Assembly: GCF_000002235.5 (NCBI RefSeq)
Contig: NW_022145599.1
Coordinates: 27,727,856-27,791,855 of the forward strand
Origin: Strongylocentrotus purpuratus
Lineage: Eukaryota; Echinodermata; Echinoidea; Camarodonta; Strongylocentrotidae
Direction of reading: 5' to 3'
DNA: 64,000 bases
Shown one piece after another: positions 23,533-36,233 of the stretch (position 1 is its first letter; every line of letters starts with the position of its first letter). The notes under the pieces are model-generated. The model was not told the DNA's origin. It searched no databases and saw only the letters and a program-made list of their open reading frames with translations. The position numbers and the translations under genes are program-made.

Positions 23533-26500
23533 ATGGCGTCTCAAACTCAAAGGATATCTACTTGCAAATTCTGTTTGGAATTAATCGGAAGGAGAAATTA
23601 CTTCAGTTTACGCAGGTTAGTACTAAGTAGATATTAATTCTAGACCAGAGCTCCTAAATTAACGCCGAGTGGTGTTGTTAACGTCGCGAAAGTTCAAGCT
23701 TCAGTCAGCTTCACAGTCAAACTCACACTCATACTCATAGTCAATTAGTCTCATACATAAATAATCTAGATAAATAATATGCATATCGTTTACGGTTAGA
23801 CTTCATGTATTTGTAGTGGTGTTGCTGGTGTGTGAAGACTAAGTTTAACTTAGATTTTATTTTACCGAACTTTAGATCAAGATTCTAGATCTAGACTCAC
23901 GAGTCACAATTTTAATTTTAAATAACATCGGTAAGTTGAAATCAATGTATCTGACTGCTATTTACATGTAGGCAGGCGCGTACACGGGGGTGGGGGGGGG
24001 GGGGGGGGGGGGTTCCCCTTTAGTATTTTTGTGTGTGTAAACCCCCCCCCCCCCTTAACCCCCCTAAACCCCCCCCCCCCCCATTTGGATTTAAAAAATA
24101 ATAATTATTTATTAATAAAAAAAATTAAAAAATATTCCCATGGCTGACCTAAAAAAGCTGGGCTTAGATTAGACCGAATTTTCCGTCTCTTTCGTTCGTT
24201 AGCCTCTTATTGGGGTAGGGTCGGCTCTCTCTTTAGAGACGGAAACCGTCTATACACATTCCCTTGATAACGCCACGGCCATTTCAGGTCGTAGCGTTTT
24301 GCCCCCAAAATCCCCCAAAATGTCATTTTACCTCGTGCATATCCACATGTAAATTAGGCCTAGGCTATAATAAATCAGTTCCACTTACCAACTTGACTGA
24401 AATAATCAGTTTAATAGTCCCTTTTTAGGAAATTATGGGTCAAAATCGAAATCCATTTTGAAAATCTTTTTCAACATGGATTTCGATTTTGACCCATAAT
24501 TTCCTAAAAAGGGACTATTAAACTGATTATTTCAGTCAAGTTGGTAAGTGGAACTGATTTATTATAGCCTAGGCCTAATTTACAATATAAAATGCACGAG
24601 GTAAAATGACATTTTGGGGGATTTTGGGGGCAAAACGCTACGACCTGAAATGGCCGTGGCGTTATCAAGGGAATGTGTATAGACGGTTTCCGTCTCTAAA
24701 GAGAGAGCCGGCCGACCCTACCCCAATAAGAGGCTAACGAACGAAAGAGACGGAAAATTCGGTCTAGGCTTAGATAACCTCCCAACGGAGCAAAATGTCA
24801 ATTTTTCATGTATTTGTAGTGGTGTTGCTGGTGTGTGAAGACTAAGTTTAACTTAGATTTTATTTTACCGAACTTTAGATCAAGATTCTAGACTCACGAG
24901 TCGCAATTTTAATTTTAAATAACATCGGTAAGTTGAAATCAATGTATCTGACTGCTATTTATATGTAGGCAGGCGCGTACACGGAGGGGTGGGGGGGGGG
25001 TTAAACCCCCTCCCCCTTTGGTATTTTTTTTTGTGTGTAAACCCCCCCTTTGGATTTTTTAATTTTTTTTATTTATTAATAAAAAATTGAAAAAAATATT
25101 CCCATGGCTGACCTAAAAAAGCTGGGATTACCTCCCAACGGAGCAAAATGTCAATTTTTCAAATTTCGAGACCAAAAAAAAAAGAAAAAAGTGTCCTCTT
25201 AACCCCCCCCCCCCCCCCCCCCCAACCCCCTGCTTATTCAGTGGTCAGCTGAGTCGTTGCGATTTTCTTGGAACCAAAAAAGAAAGAAAATAAAGTGACC
25301 TCTTACCCCTCCCCCCCCCCCTGCTTATTCATCGGCTGGCTGAGTCATTGCGAAATTTTCGGCCCGATTTATAAATGTTAAACCCCCCCCCCCTTGAAAA
25401 AATCCTGCGTACGCGCCTGCATGTACGTGTCAACAATTGTCACTAAAGTACCGATTTTTAGTGAAATCAGTTTAGTTTTGTACAGTGGTGTTTGAAATGT
25501 TGATAATCACTAGAACAGGTTTTAATACAACTGGGATAGTAATACAGCTATGTTTATGTGTGGTATTTGTGAGGTTAATGTCTCATTCATAACTTTATAA
25601 CTTAAGTCCAATTTTAACCATGTTAACGATAATTGATCGTGATGATGATGATATTGTTGATCAAACTGAACTGAAGATAGCATAGCCGTTACTTTTTTAC
25701 TTTTTAGCAATCTATCTTCTAAAAGTCCATCATGTTCTTTTACATTATTTTGTGGGTAAATAATCTTCTTTATAATTCATACTTTCATACTAAAAGTGTT
25801 TTTTACATTATTGACAATGTTACAAAGTACCTTACGAGATAAACATGTATTTGTATGATGGGGGTTGGGGGTCCCGGACAAAAACAGAAAGCCTTCGGAT
25901 TGAATGAAAAATATTCATCAAATAACACTAACAAGCATCAATACTTGTCCTTTGTAAATGTAATAATATTGTCCAACATGCAACATCACTATTTATAAAT
26001 AAATCTAGCTTAGAAGATTTATGAGATGTTGTTTGTAAACTTCTTCAAATTGCTGTCCGGACTCGCACGTCTTGGATATACTCTGGGTATAATGATTATG
26101 AATGAGGACTTCACTTGCTCTTTTTGAGCACTTTAAATTTCTCAAAATGAATATTGATACATGTACATGTTGTGAATTTTGTTTTCAATCAAACTTTTGT
26201 TTTGTAAATCTTTATCTTTATAGACACAATGAAAATACAAATAATAATGATATAGACAATGGTACCTTCAAACTTTAATGATTTTGTGACCTTTGTTATT
26301 TCAATAATAATGGGTAAATTTGATCAGTGATGACCTCATCAGAGGCAGTTACTCTGACTACATACACCTGTACATGTACATAAATGTTACTTTGATCATG
26401 AACTCTAATTATTTATTATTTTTCAATCATACACTCCAGGACTTCACTTCATCAGCAGCTCCCTAGTTCAGCCTCACTTGCTTCCCACTTTTCAACAAAC

Positions 26501-26827
26501 TCCAAACATTTTAACAGCAAAAGCAATGTTGAAATACCGGTAGAAGAAGAAGACCCTGAAAAGCCATATTCCTTTTCAAAGAGCAAAGCAGCGCACTGGA
26601 CAGTGGACAAGAGTTTTGGTTCCCAGTATTCTCGCCCCTGGTGGAAGGTAGCTCCGTTGAGCCTGTCGCTTGTTGCTCTGGTGGCATGGATTTTCCTGAG
26701 GTCAGAGACGGACCTTGATCGGAAGCTGGAGGTCAATTTGAGCGAGAGATTGCCAGATCTTTTTCCACCTCCAGAAGAGGAATCAAGTCAAATTGAAGCA
26801 GAAGATGTCACAAAAGACACAAGATGA
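23533..26827 (+). CDS. UQCC4: Ubiquinol-cytochrome c reductase assembly factor 4 (CCSMST1)
   Basis: Two exons, 23533-23615 and 26440-26827 (GT..AG, phase 2), encode 156 residues. The protein assists assembly of mitochondrial complex III at the inner membrane. Seen: a basic N-terminus without acidic residues before Glu16 (MASQTQRISTCKFC...GRRNYFSLRR), fitting a mitochondrial presequence; an acidic patch EEEDPEKPYSFSKSKA; the family signature RPWWKVAPLSLSLVALVAWIF, which is the WWK motif plus the single membrane helix; and an acidic tail. Human CCSMST1 has the same order (EEEDDP, then RPWWKVLPLS and a helix). The start is the first ATG, with a purine at -3. The 2.8-kb intron contains a duplicated, palindrome-interrupted repeat. 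No other gene is adjacent. Confidence 0.9.
23802..25200. repeat. 397-bp tandem duplication in UQCC4 intron
   Basis: The segment beginning ttcatgtatttgtagtggtg at 23802 recurs at 24805. The offset is 1003 bases, of which about 606 are the palindrome plus its flanking repeat, so the original unit was about 397 bp. It includes host flank and the left end of a hAT-like element (caggcgcgtacacgg). Confidence 0.9.
24170..24766. mobile_element. Near-perfect 597-bp palindromic (foldback) element
   Basis: Arms 24170-24456 and 24476-24766 are almost exact reverse complements, separated by about 20 bases. The ends are TAGACCGAATTTTCCGTCTC on both strands. A perfect 9-bp repeat, ggcttagat, flanks it (24161-24169 and 24767-24775). 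Long TIRs with a 9-bp duplication fit a Mutator-like (MULE) foldback element; that class call is inference. High arm identity suggests recent insertion or arm conversion. No coding frame. Confidence 0.85.
24970..25419. mobile_element. hAT-like MITE with CAGGCGCGTAC ends
   Basis: The left end caggcgcgtacacgg and, on the other strand, the right end caggcgcgtacgcagg are inverted repeats. Flanks are catgtagg (at the duplicated outer copy, 23965-23972) and catgtacg (25420-25427), 7 of 8 matching. The interior has poly-C tracts and gctgacctaaaaa, shared with 40389-40779. A second left end at 23973 comes from the tandem duplication. Confidence 0.75.
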
Positions 26828-27904
26828 TTTGAACTCTGTATTGAACTTTACCGGTAAAGCAGTCAGTGCATGTTTTTGTATGAAGTCTTTGAGATAATGT
26901 TAAAAGACTGAGCTTTTGGTATTGATTTAACTATGTTAATTCATGTTGTATTCGAAGTCTTCGAGATTCTGGAAAGACCATCCACATCCAAGAGAGGATC
27001 CTATTTCATTTTGTCTGTTGTTTGAGCATGGATGTGCAAATGGTGGGGAATTTCTTTTCAGAAGTATTTTGTCAGCTGGCTGGTTAATTTGTATGGGCAA
27101 TATACAAATCATATAATATTTGATATAATTTTATACCTAACAGAAAAATTAACATTTCCATATGATATAATTTACATTTAATGTAAATTAATAAACCCTG
27201 CCCCCAGCACCCTTTGCATAAATATGAATTTAAAAAAAATCTGAGTGTTGGACATGTAGAAACATTGATTTATGTGTACTTTTTGTGTTTGCAATCATTG
27301 TGATTACAATGCAAGAATGCAACAAGGCCCTCCCAAAGTGGATCGATATAGTGTTTATATTTCCTTTTACTACAATAAGCTACTGTAATACTTGGCTACA
27401 GTTCACCATTATTTAAAGTGAACTTAGATAAGGTGACACTAAGAAGTTAAGATAAGAAGTGTGGAAGGGACTCTAATGGGAGGCTGCCTCCTTGCTACAC
27501 TCTATACTGTATATGAAAACGTAGAGCAAAGCTCCTTTCTGATTCTGCATACCGGTAGATTGCTTACTTTTATTTTACAGGCAATAACCATCCAGGTATT
27601 GTTAAAAAAAGAAAGATAAATACATTATCCAATAGTTGTATACATGCAATATCAACGTACTATATGTATTTGATTCAATTTTTCTTGTATTTCACAGCAG
27701 GGCTCATCTATAACTGAAAACCTTTATTGCCCATTTGCATATACATGTACATCCAAATTTCTATCTGTTATGCCTGACCAAGTGTTTTGGTGGCCTGGGA
27801 TTCCTGTATACAGTGTACATGTATCATTGTTAAAATGGAGTTACAGGTTTTACTACATTTACATGTACCAATCAAACAAAATGAATGATCTTGGTTGTTA
27901 ACCT
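26828..27904. other. UQCC4 3' UTR and intergenic
   Basis: An AATAAA at 27190-27195 could serve as the UQCC4 polyadenylation signal. Nothing else recognised. Confidence 0.5.
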
Positions 27905-28057
27905 GGGTCTTGGGCCTTGTTCATTAAACTTGTTATCAATATCAATTATAATAATTTAATTTTACAAGCTACTGAAATGTTTGAATTTGATTGGCGAACT
28001 TGTTGTAGGTCTGTGGCAGCTGTTATTGATAACAAGTTTCATGAAATAGGGCCCTGG
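27905..28057. mobile_element. Short palindromic MITE, GGGCC..TTCAT type
   Basis: Left gggccttgttcattaaactt and right gggccctatttcatgaaact (opposite strand) both lead into gttatcaata. About 150 bp, non-coding. Confidence 0.75.
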
Positions 28058-28369
28058 ACCATTTTGAGTGGAAGGGGGTGGGTTTGTCACTTTGTTAGAT
28101 TTTGATAAGTTGGACAAAACTTTGTAAGTTTCTACTAGGATTTCCATGACATTACTATACTCTGCCATCCAGCAGTACATGTCCTGAAAGGATTAGGAGC
28201 ACTTCATGTTAAACGATCAATCTGGATTGCAGCTGCACACTGCAGATGCGTGAAATTGATTTTTGTTAAGATTCATAGCGTTTTTGTGGTTCACTCATGA
28301 TGTTGAATTAAATGAATCAAAGTGATCAAACCAGCTTCTCTATTTACATTTATTTGGATATTGACCCTG

Positions 28370-28455
28370 TAAGTAAGAGAGAGAGAGAGAGAGGGGGGGG
28401 GGGGGGGGAGTGGAGAGAGAATGGGGTGGATGGGGGGGGGGGGGGGGGGAGTGGC
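28370..28455. repeat. GA/G-rich simple repeat
   Basis: (ga)n followed by poly-G runs. No function assigned. Confidence 0.85.
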
Positions 28456-28517
28456 AGTGGGAAGGTTTAGAAAGGAGACCGACACGAGTGTTGGGTTATA
28501 CCATGGACCCTACTAGA

Positions 28518-29036
28518 TGCCATCCTCTTGACACACACACAAAAACGGGCTGAATATCCTTTTTAAAATCAGATTGTTATGAAAACTCGACACTACCACT
28601 GGCCCGTCGGCCTCGGGCCATTAAAATATCAGAAAAATGTTTTACTCATAAGAACGGTCAAGTAAAATGTTTGCTCTTTCATTAACACTTATTAGAATTT
28701 GAGAAAATTGTAAAGCACCAGTATAATTCTTATGCAAAAAGGGTGTTTAAAACTTTAAATGCATAATGAGAATAATGATACAACTTGATTGCTGACATCT
28801 TTTGGGCCAATGAAAATTTGGTTCAAGCCTGAAGTAGAAGTGAGGAAAAATAACTGTAAGGACTTGCATTATACTCGTGGAAATATGTGCCACATTCCTG
28901 TTAACTGAAATTATAAAGAAAAACAGGTGTCGGATAATTCAAAAAAATAAACGGCGACAACAAGTTATTGTATTTCACTTTTTGTTTTATCGTACTAAAA
29001 AAAAAAGTTACTGTTTGGCATCTGTGTACATATATT
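28518..29036. mobile_element. Second copy of the GATGCCAACC-ended MITE
   Basis: Begins agatgccatcctcttgac and ends gtttggcatct, related to 6834-7196. The ctaccactggccc block is shared. Longer than the first copy by about 150 bp. Confidence 0.65.
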
Positions 29037-29774
29037 ATAGAACAATATTCGATCTTAAAATGTCATGTAATTCAATTGAATTTCTTTGTCGGGGAGAAAA
29101 GAACAAGATATTTTCTATCAGTGTCTAAAAGAATTGAGGGGGGGGGGGGGATATTCTTCACACAGAAAGTGGTGAAATTAAAAAGATGGGGCACAACAAG
29201 TTGACAAAATAAGTACCAATTGTATGGTATGTTATTTAATGGGTCCTCCACCTTCCTACAGGGTTCACAACCATAATAGAATTGTGATATAAATGACTAC
29301 ATGTTTCAGATCAGGGGGTGCATAATTGGCCCATTGCCCTATATTTTTAGAGCTTAAAATTAAATACTGAAATACTGTACACAAAATTTGTGAGCCATTT
29401 CAATGCGTGTCCTTATCTCCTTATCTAATTTAAGACCCCGCCATGTTTTTTTATTTTTTTTTTTACTTGCATGGGATCTTTTGGAATTGCACCACCCCTT
29501 CCCCCACTTTCATAGAAACTTGGATGCCCTCATATGTTCATGAAAAGACAGAAAGATAGAGAGAGAAGGAGAAAGGGGGGGGGGGGGGGGGAGAAAGAGG
29601 AAAGAAAAGGAAAGCCATTTTGCCGATTTAAGAGCATACATATAACTAGAAACAAGGTCTTCAGTTCATTTCCTTGATCCAAAGAGATTGTGTAAACAAA
29701 TTAAAAAATACATGTACAATGTAAATGCTGATGATTATAATGGGCATGCATATAGCATCACATAATCAGTATGG
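29037..29774. other. Non-coding stretch, purine tracts only
   Basis: A poly-G run near 29140 and a purine-rich patch near 29545-29610. No gene seen. Confidence 0.6.
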
Positions 29775-29782
29775 TTAAGAAC

Positions 29783-30162
29783 CAGTGTTGGCATACGGAC
29801 GGCGGGAAATAAGCGGTATTTATCGGGAAATATATTTTTCCACTCACTTGTTCATAGCCATATATAGGCATAGTCCAATTTTGAACATAATAACAATGGT
29901 ATCGAGTATGGTTGCTCTGGTGTGTACTATTTGTGTATGTGTGTTTGGGTGTGTACATGTATGCAGTGTAGATTTTATAAATCTGTTTGTGTGTTTCTAC
30001 TCCGAGTGTTGCTAATTATTTCAGAACAATATTTTCAGTTGTTGAGGCTAAAAACAAGTAAAATTATTAATAAATAGAGAATTAAAATCATATTTCCCGT
30101 TTTTTTACATATTTACCGGGCGCCCATCTTATTTACTGGACGGTATTTACCGCCCAACCCTT
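29783..30162. mobile_element. hAT-like MITE, perfect 8-bp target duplication
   Basis: Starts CAGTGTTGGC and ends with the related inverted sequence CCCAACCCTT. Perfect 8-bp direct repeats TTAAGAAC lie at 29775-29782 and 30163-30170. The interior has ggtatttaccgcc-type words at both ends and no coding frame. An 8-bp duplication with a CAGTG end fits hAT. Confidence 0.85.
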
Positions 30163-30170
30163 TTAAGAAC

Positions 30171-31049
30171 TACTCGAGATCATTTTTTTTTTGCTACTAC
30201 AAAAATTGAGTTATTGTCTTCTGAAAAAGAGGACAAAAACTGTATCCAGCCGGCTATACTTTCCCCAATAAATACATTTAAGTGCATGTTAAAATGAAAT
30301 CTTCTCATCTGGAAATTCCCAAAATCTTAAGAAATTTTTATTTTGAGAAATGGCTTTATTTAGTTTATTTACGTACAGGAAATACAAGGAAGAGTGAGAA
30401 TTTGTGGCTTTCCGCATACAGTACATGCATTTTGTTCTTAATGACTAACCATGGACTTAGTAAGTCCATGGACTAACACTTCAAAGTACATGAACATGTA
30501 CAATGGAACATTTCTCTTATGAACTCCTGGAGAGTTGTGACTAAAGAAATTGCCTTTTACAAGTGAAATATTGAAATCGTGCCAAAACAAACAAATAATT
30601 TGGCAAGCAAGATCACTTCTTGCATTTTTCTTTGTTCTTTTATGAGGTTCCACTGTACAGACACGCATGTTCATCACACATCAGTAGACAGACACCTTTG
30701 ATAATAGGGACTTTTAGATGTCACACGTCGCAGTCCACGTTCTAGTCGTGCAGATCTAAAAGTCACTAACAACTCATCAGAAACTACTCAACTCTGCAAT
30801 CACATTTATCCTCCTATATCACCTCAAAGAAACACAGTCAATGCACTTTCAGATATTCTTACAAATTAACCAATTACATGAACTCCCAAACTTCACTGAA
30901 TGCAGATCCAAATTTCAAAATAAGCATTGCACAATTTTTTGTTCACACTCCAGAACACAAATTCAGACCCAGATTTCAAATAAGCAACACACTGAGACAC
31001 ATTCATGTATGATCATTTGTTTCTTTGCACTTTAGTGTCTAACCTCTCA
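30171..31049. other. Non-coding stretch, nothing recognised
   Basis: A small palindrome lies at 30450-30474 (catggacttagtaagtccatg). No gene. Confidence 0.55.
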
Positions 31050-31365
31050 GGGGTTGTTTCATGAAGCTGTTAATAAAGTTACGCATGACTTTACAAAAGA
31101 CGTGAATACGAGTGCCAGATAAGATGCCCAAAGTTTTTTCAGATGTTTTAACAAAGTGTGACAATATTTAACCTCAATTAAATTATGGCAAAAAAACATA
31201 CTTTGCATTAAAAATGTTTGTTACAATAAGAATGCTAATCTACATGTACATCTGCACAGTTCAACTTTAGATGATGCAGTTGAAAAATGTTAAGCATCCC
31301 ATTTGGCTTTTCATATTTAAGTCGTTCGTAACTTAACTAACAGATTTATGAAGAAAAAAAAACCG
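31050..31365. mobile_element. MITE with TTTCATGAAGCTGTTA-type ends
   Basis: Left gttgtttcatgaagctgtta and, on the other strand, right tcttcataaatctgttagtt, both followed by aagttacg..tgactt or similar. About 316 bp, no coding frame. Confidence 0.75.
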
Positions 31366-32373
31366 GAAATTTTGTAGGCTTATCCATGTACATACAACTG
31401 AGACAAGGCACCAACCAAATACTGCTTCAGCAAACACTCCCAAACAGACAACCGACTAAAGATTTTCTTCAGTTTGATGGAATTCGTTGTTTCACTTTTT
31501 GTGGGTGATGTCCGTCTCCTCGGTGCTACAGTCACTGCCTTAGGCTTAGGTATGAATTAAAATTTAAAACTGAAAACAAAGTAATCAGACATTCAGTTCA
31601 GCAACACATACATACCTCACTACTTACACTATTAAAAAAATACAAATTGAAACCTTTGTTGTCGCCCATTTTTTTTTTATTACATGAAAACACAATTGAA
31701 CATATTTTTGTTATGAAGGACATAAATTTTGGTCTTTACTCCCCCCCCCCCCCCACAATAAAGTTTACATTCAAATACAATAGTTGTTGTATCTCTTCAA
31801 AATAAGCCCACACCCCCAAAAGTTATCAGAAGTAAATGTAGTAACATCAAATTAGCATTTCTGAATTGAAAGTAAAGTAAGTTTATTGTTTCAGTGACCA
31901 TTATTTTGTGTCTGAACTATGTAGGAAGATTTTTATGTTAGATTCTGTTTGTATCATAATTTGTAAGAAATTTTTGGTTGAGTTTAATATAATGCATTGG
32001 GTCATTTGGGTGACATGAAAAATTAAATTTATATATAAAAATGCTGGGCTAGATAGAGGTCAGAGTTGAAAGGGGCATAAAAACTTGATTGCATGTACAA
32101 CAGTCTAACAAATTACACAATTTCAACTACATGTAATTGATAAACACCACTGAAACACTTCACCAAAATTCTTTAAATATAAGTTACAACAACAATAATA
32201 AAAAGAAACATACAAAATGTCACATGGCTAAAAAAATTCACCAATCCCTGATGATTGAATGAATGTTGTACAGACACGATTCAAGTGATTCGTCATCACA
32301 CAAAGTCCACAATGACGAGAACAAGATCAGTTTTCTTGGTGGTAGGCATACATAATATTTATCATAATTTCTC

Positions 32374-32526
32374 CACAGTGCAGAACAAACGACCTTTTCT
32401 GTTTTGTACTGGAGGGTTTTTGATCAAACACCCTTTCAGCAATATTTGCCTGAAGTCTGGTAGATATGACAGACTATTAAAGAGAAAGATGTGCTAATCA
32501 TCCTTATTCGTTTGTTCTGCACTGTG
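32374..32526. repeat. Perfect 19-bp inverted repeat near the H3.3 3' end
   Basis: cacagtgcagaacaaacga at 32374-32392 is exactly complementary to 32508-32526, with about 115 bp between. It lies about 300 bp beyond the H3.3 stop codon, so it could be in the 3' UTR. It may be a tiny MITE or an RNA stem. Confidence 0.85.
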
Positions 32527-32828
32527 GGTAAACTTGTCGAAAACATTTGGTCTTCTTTACCAATCCGATTGTGAACAATGTGGAGGTCTGCAACAAACTT
32601 CAGAATGCAGCGTACATGTGTTATGTGATTTGCTCGTTATGAAGCCCTGATTATGAAACATCTGGAATCGTCTCTTGAATACTGCCTTCTGCGTACGGTG
32701 TTGCTAATCCGATATTAAAAAGGGGGAGGCAGGACCCAGCCCCACTGCCCATCTTAGTGCCATCTACTTTACTTGTTTTTGCTTCATTTATGTATATACA
32801 GGTTCACACTAAATGACAAGGTTCCAGT

Positions 32829-33676
<848 letters not shown>

Positions 33677-33933
33677 ATAATAAAAGAAAAGGAAAAAAAA
33701 AGGTATGCATAATTTATCAGAATAAAATCCAAATATTTTTTTTATAGTGTACATAAGTAGGGTGCAAATTAAGGCTACGTTATATCGATATCATATTTCA
33801 TATTCGTCTAACTGCAGGGAGCTCCGCTTGAAACGATTTGAACCGCGGGTTGGGTCACATTTTTTTGAAATGTAAAGAAGTGGTAATTACAATGTTCCAC
33901 TTCTCTAAGCATCTTTCCAACCACTTGAAATTA

Positions 33934-34127
33934 TAATTTGAAGAAGTCTTATAAGGGAAAAACGGTGATTCCTCGCCCTAACCCAATTCATCTCATGTTG
34001 TATATCGTCGATTCAACTTGAAAGTACGCATGCGCAGTATATCTTTCTCTTTGTCATGTTGAATCAACGATATACAACATGGGATGAGGAATCACCCTTT
34101 TTCCCATCGAAGACTTCTTCAAATCAT
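33934..34127. mobile_element. 194-bp foldback in the H3.3 upstream region
   Basis: Left tttgaagaagtct...catgttgtatatcgt and right arms are inverted copies over about 80 bases. The loop contains acgcatgcgcagt. MITE-like, no coding capacity. Confidence 0.8.
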
Positions 34128-34849
34128 ATCTAACACAGCCTCTAGAGCCCCGACGCCAGAGCTCCCTGGAGTTAACATTCACCTAGCCCTTGGCTTAAGA
34201 AAATAGTAATAGGGTGTCTGATCGCGCACTCGATGTTGTGTGCTAAAATCCTTCCCATAGATTGCAAGCATCCCTATGCAGCCTACATGTTCTTGCATTG
34301 CGCGATCATGCAAAATTGGTCAATGTTTTTATAACCAAATTGAGATTTGAACCTTTATTGTTCGTGATCCTGAAGGTGATACTCAATAAATGAGGTGTCT
34401 TATGAAAGAGCAGGTTTATCTCCATATTTCCGAAGGAGCGTCATCTCGGAATTCTAAAATATCTTGGTCAAAAAAAGTGATTAAACCACTAGACTGCGGA
34501 TCACATACATGTAGGTGCTTTGTATGGGCATTGTACTTTCAAGACCATAGCACAGCAATGATGTTAAACAGGTCTTGAACAGTAGTTGGTGTTCTTGCCA
34601 AAAAAATCTGGCATTCTTTAACGACTATATATGTGTTCAGTTATGTAAGCTGTATGTATGTACTGAGCAAAAAAAACTTTCAAAATGGCGGCCCGCCGTT
34701 CACTTCGGAGTTGTAACAAATTGGATGATACATTTGCTTACAAAAGTGAAAGTGATTTCAGTGATTGCTCAGATATTTAAGAAGGCGAAAGGGAGTAAGG
34801 CTGTGCACAACCGTGTAATGAGGTACCCAAGTACACTCCCAGGCTTACA

Positions 34850-35215
34850 AGCGAATACGGTACACTAATATTCGGACGCCATGTTTTGTTTTTTTTGCCA
34901 CCACCATACCACGGGAGCAGTATCCCAGGTCCGTCTCCGAAAACTCAAGCAATTTTACTTTGAGTTGCAGTTAAAGGCGCCGATTTAATAATAATAATAA
35001 CAGTAAACAATGCTGTTTTAAAAACCAAAGATGGCAGAATAATCTATTTTCCTCCGAGTCCAAAAAGAAATTCGGACATTTGGTCCCAGTTTCTGAGTGG
35101 TGAGTTTGACAGTGATTAAGCTGGGAAACATTTTTACAAACGGTACCATGCCGGGGCAGGCGCTTTACCTGGCACGGCTAAGCGTTGGCCTGGACAGTGC
35201 CAGGTGACCATTTTT
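34850..35215. other. Repeat-derived stretch related to 8319-8500
   Basis: Shares ggcgccgattt and tttcctccgagtccaaa with the interior of the MITE at 8219-8774. Ends were not resolved. No host gene. Confidence 0.5.
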
Positions 35216-35373
35216 TTTTTTTTTTAGCGGCCGAATATTCAGGTATGAGAAATCAAGTAGTTGTAAACAGTGGGAGTACTCAAGTATTCGACTACTCGTT
35301 GCAGCCCTAGTACTAGGGAGTGATTTTGATAATGAAAGTGATGTTGTAGTCCCACTAATGGATGTTAGTGCGA

Positions 35374-35430
35374 GTAGCACAGGCAGGCGCGTAGCCAAGG
35401 GGGGGGGGGGGGGGGGGGGGCCCCCAAAAA
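35374..35430. mobile_element. hAT-like terminus CAGGCGCGTAGCC plus poly-G
   Basis: The start caggcgcgtagccaagg matches the class of ends seen at 24970 but is followed by a long poly-G and no identified opposite end. Confidence 0.5.
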
Positions 35431-35453
35431 AAAAGAGAGAAAGGAAGAGGACG

Positions 35454-36233
35454 TAGAGTAAAGTACCCGGTAATCGGTCAGCTCCGGTTTTCGGCCAATT
35501 GGTTGGATACATGGTAAAATCACTTTAAAATACATCGCATAATAGCATAACACATATCCCACACATACCATACCATGCCAGTGTCACTGAAGAACCACAT
35601 TTGCAATGAAAAATATATCCTAAAATATCACATTTTAGCGATGTAATCGGCGGTCCCGCTACCCAAATCTGAAAAATCGAGTTTCTTACGCGTGTATGTA
35701 AGAAATATGGGTACCATAAAATGAGCTTTATTTCAAGTATTTTTCAGATATAGAGCCCGATTTTGTGCTGGTCGCAAGCTCAAAAGTATCTCATCGCATG
35801 TATTAAATCAATGCAGCCGCACACCACGACGCACACACGATATGTCTTTCTAATTCAGATTCCAACTTCCGATCACCGCTGTGCCTGTATTCGGCCAGGC
35901 GAGCACCCGGGAGCTCCGGCGTGGGATACCTGCTCCGCCCGCTTGTGCTATACATCAGCGCAGAAACGCACGGCGCGCGCGAGCGCTTCCTATTGACTTT
36001 GTACATGCGGCCGTAAACTGAAACGCTCGGCCGATAACCGGCTCCAAAACAGTGAAAATTGAAATGAATATTGTCATGGCAATTCGTGATTTTTTTTGGG
36101 GATTCTTTTTTTGTTTAAATAATAATAATATTTGCTTCATGATTTGAACAAGAAATGATAATAAATAGGAAGTAAAGAGTCCAATAAATAGGATTTTGTC
36201 TTAAGTGGCCGAAAACCGGGTACTTTACTCTAG
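35454..36233. mobile_element. 780-bp TIR element, TAGAGTAAAGTACCCGG ends
   Basis: tagagtaaagtacccggt at the left is repeated inverted at the right (ctagagtaaagtacccggt), and gttttcggcca follows on both. The interior is non-coding; a short frame near 35763-35996 has no recognisable domain. Confidence 0.75.
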
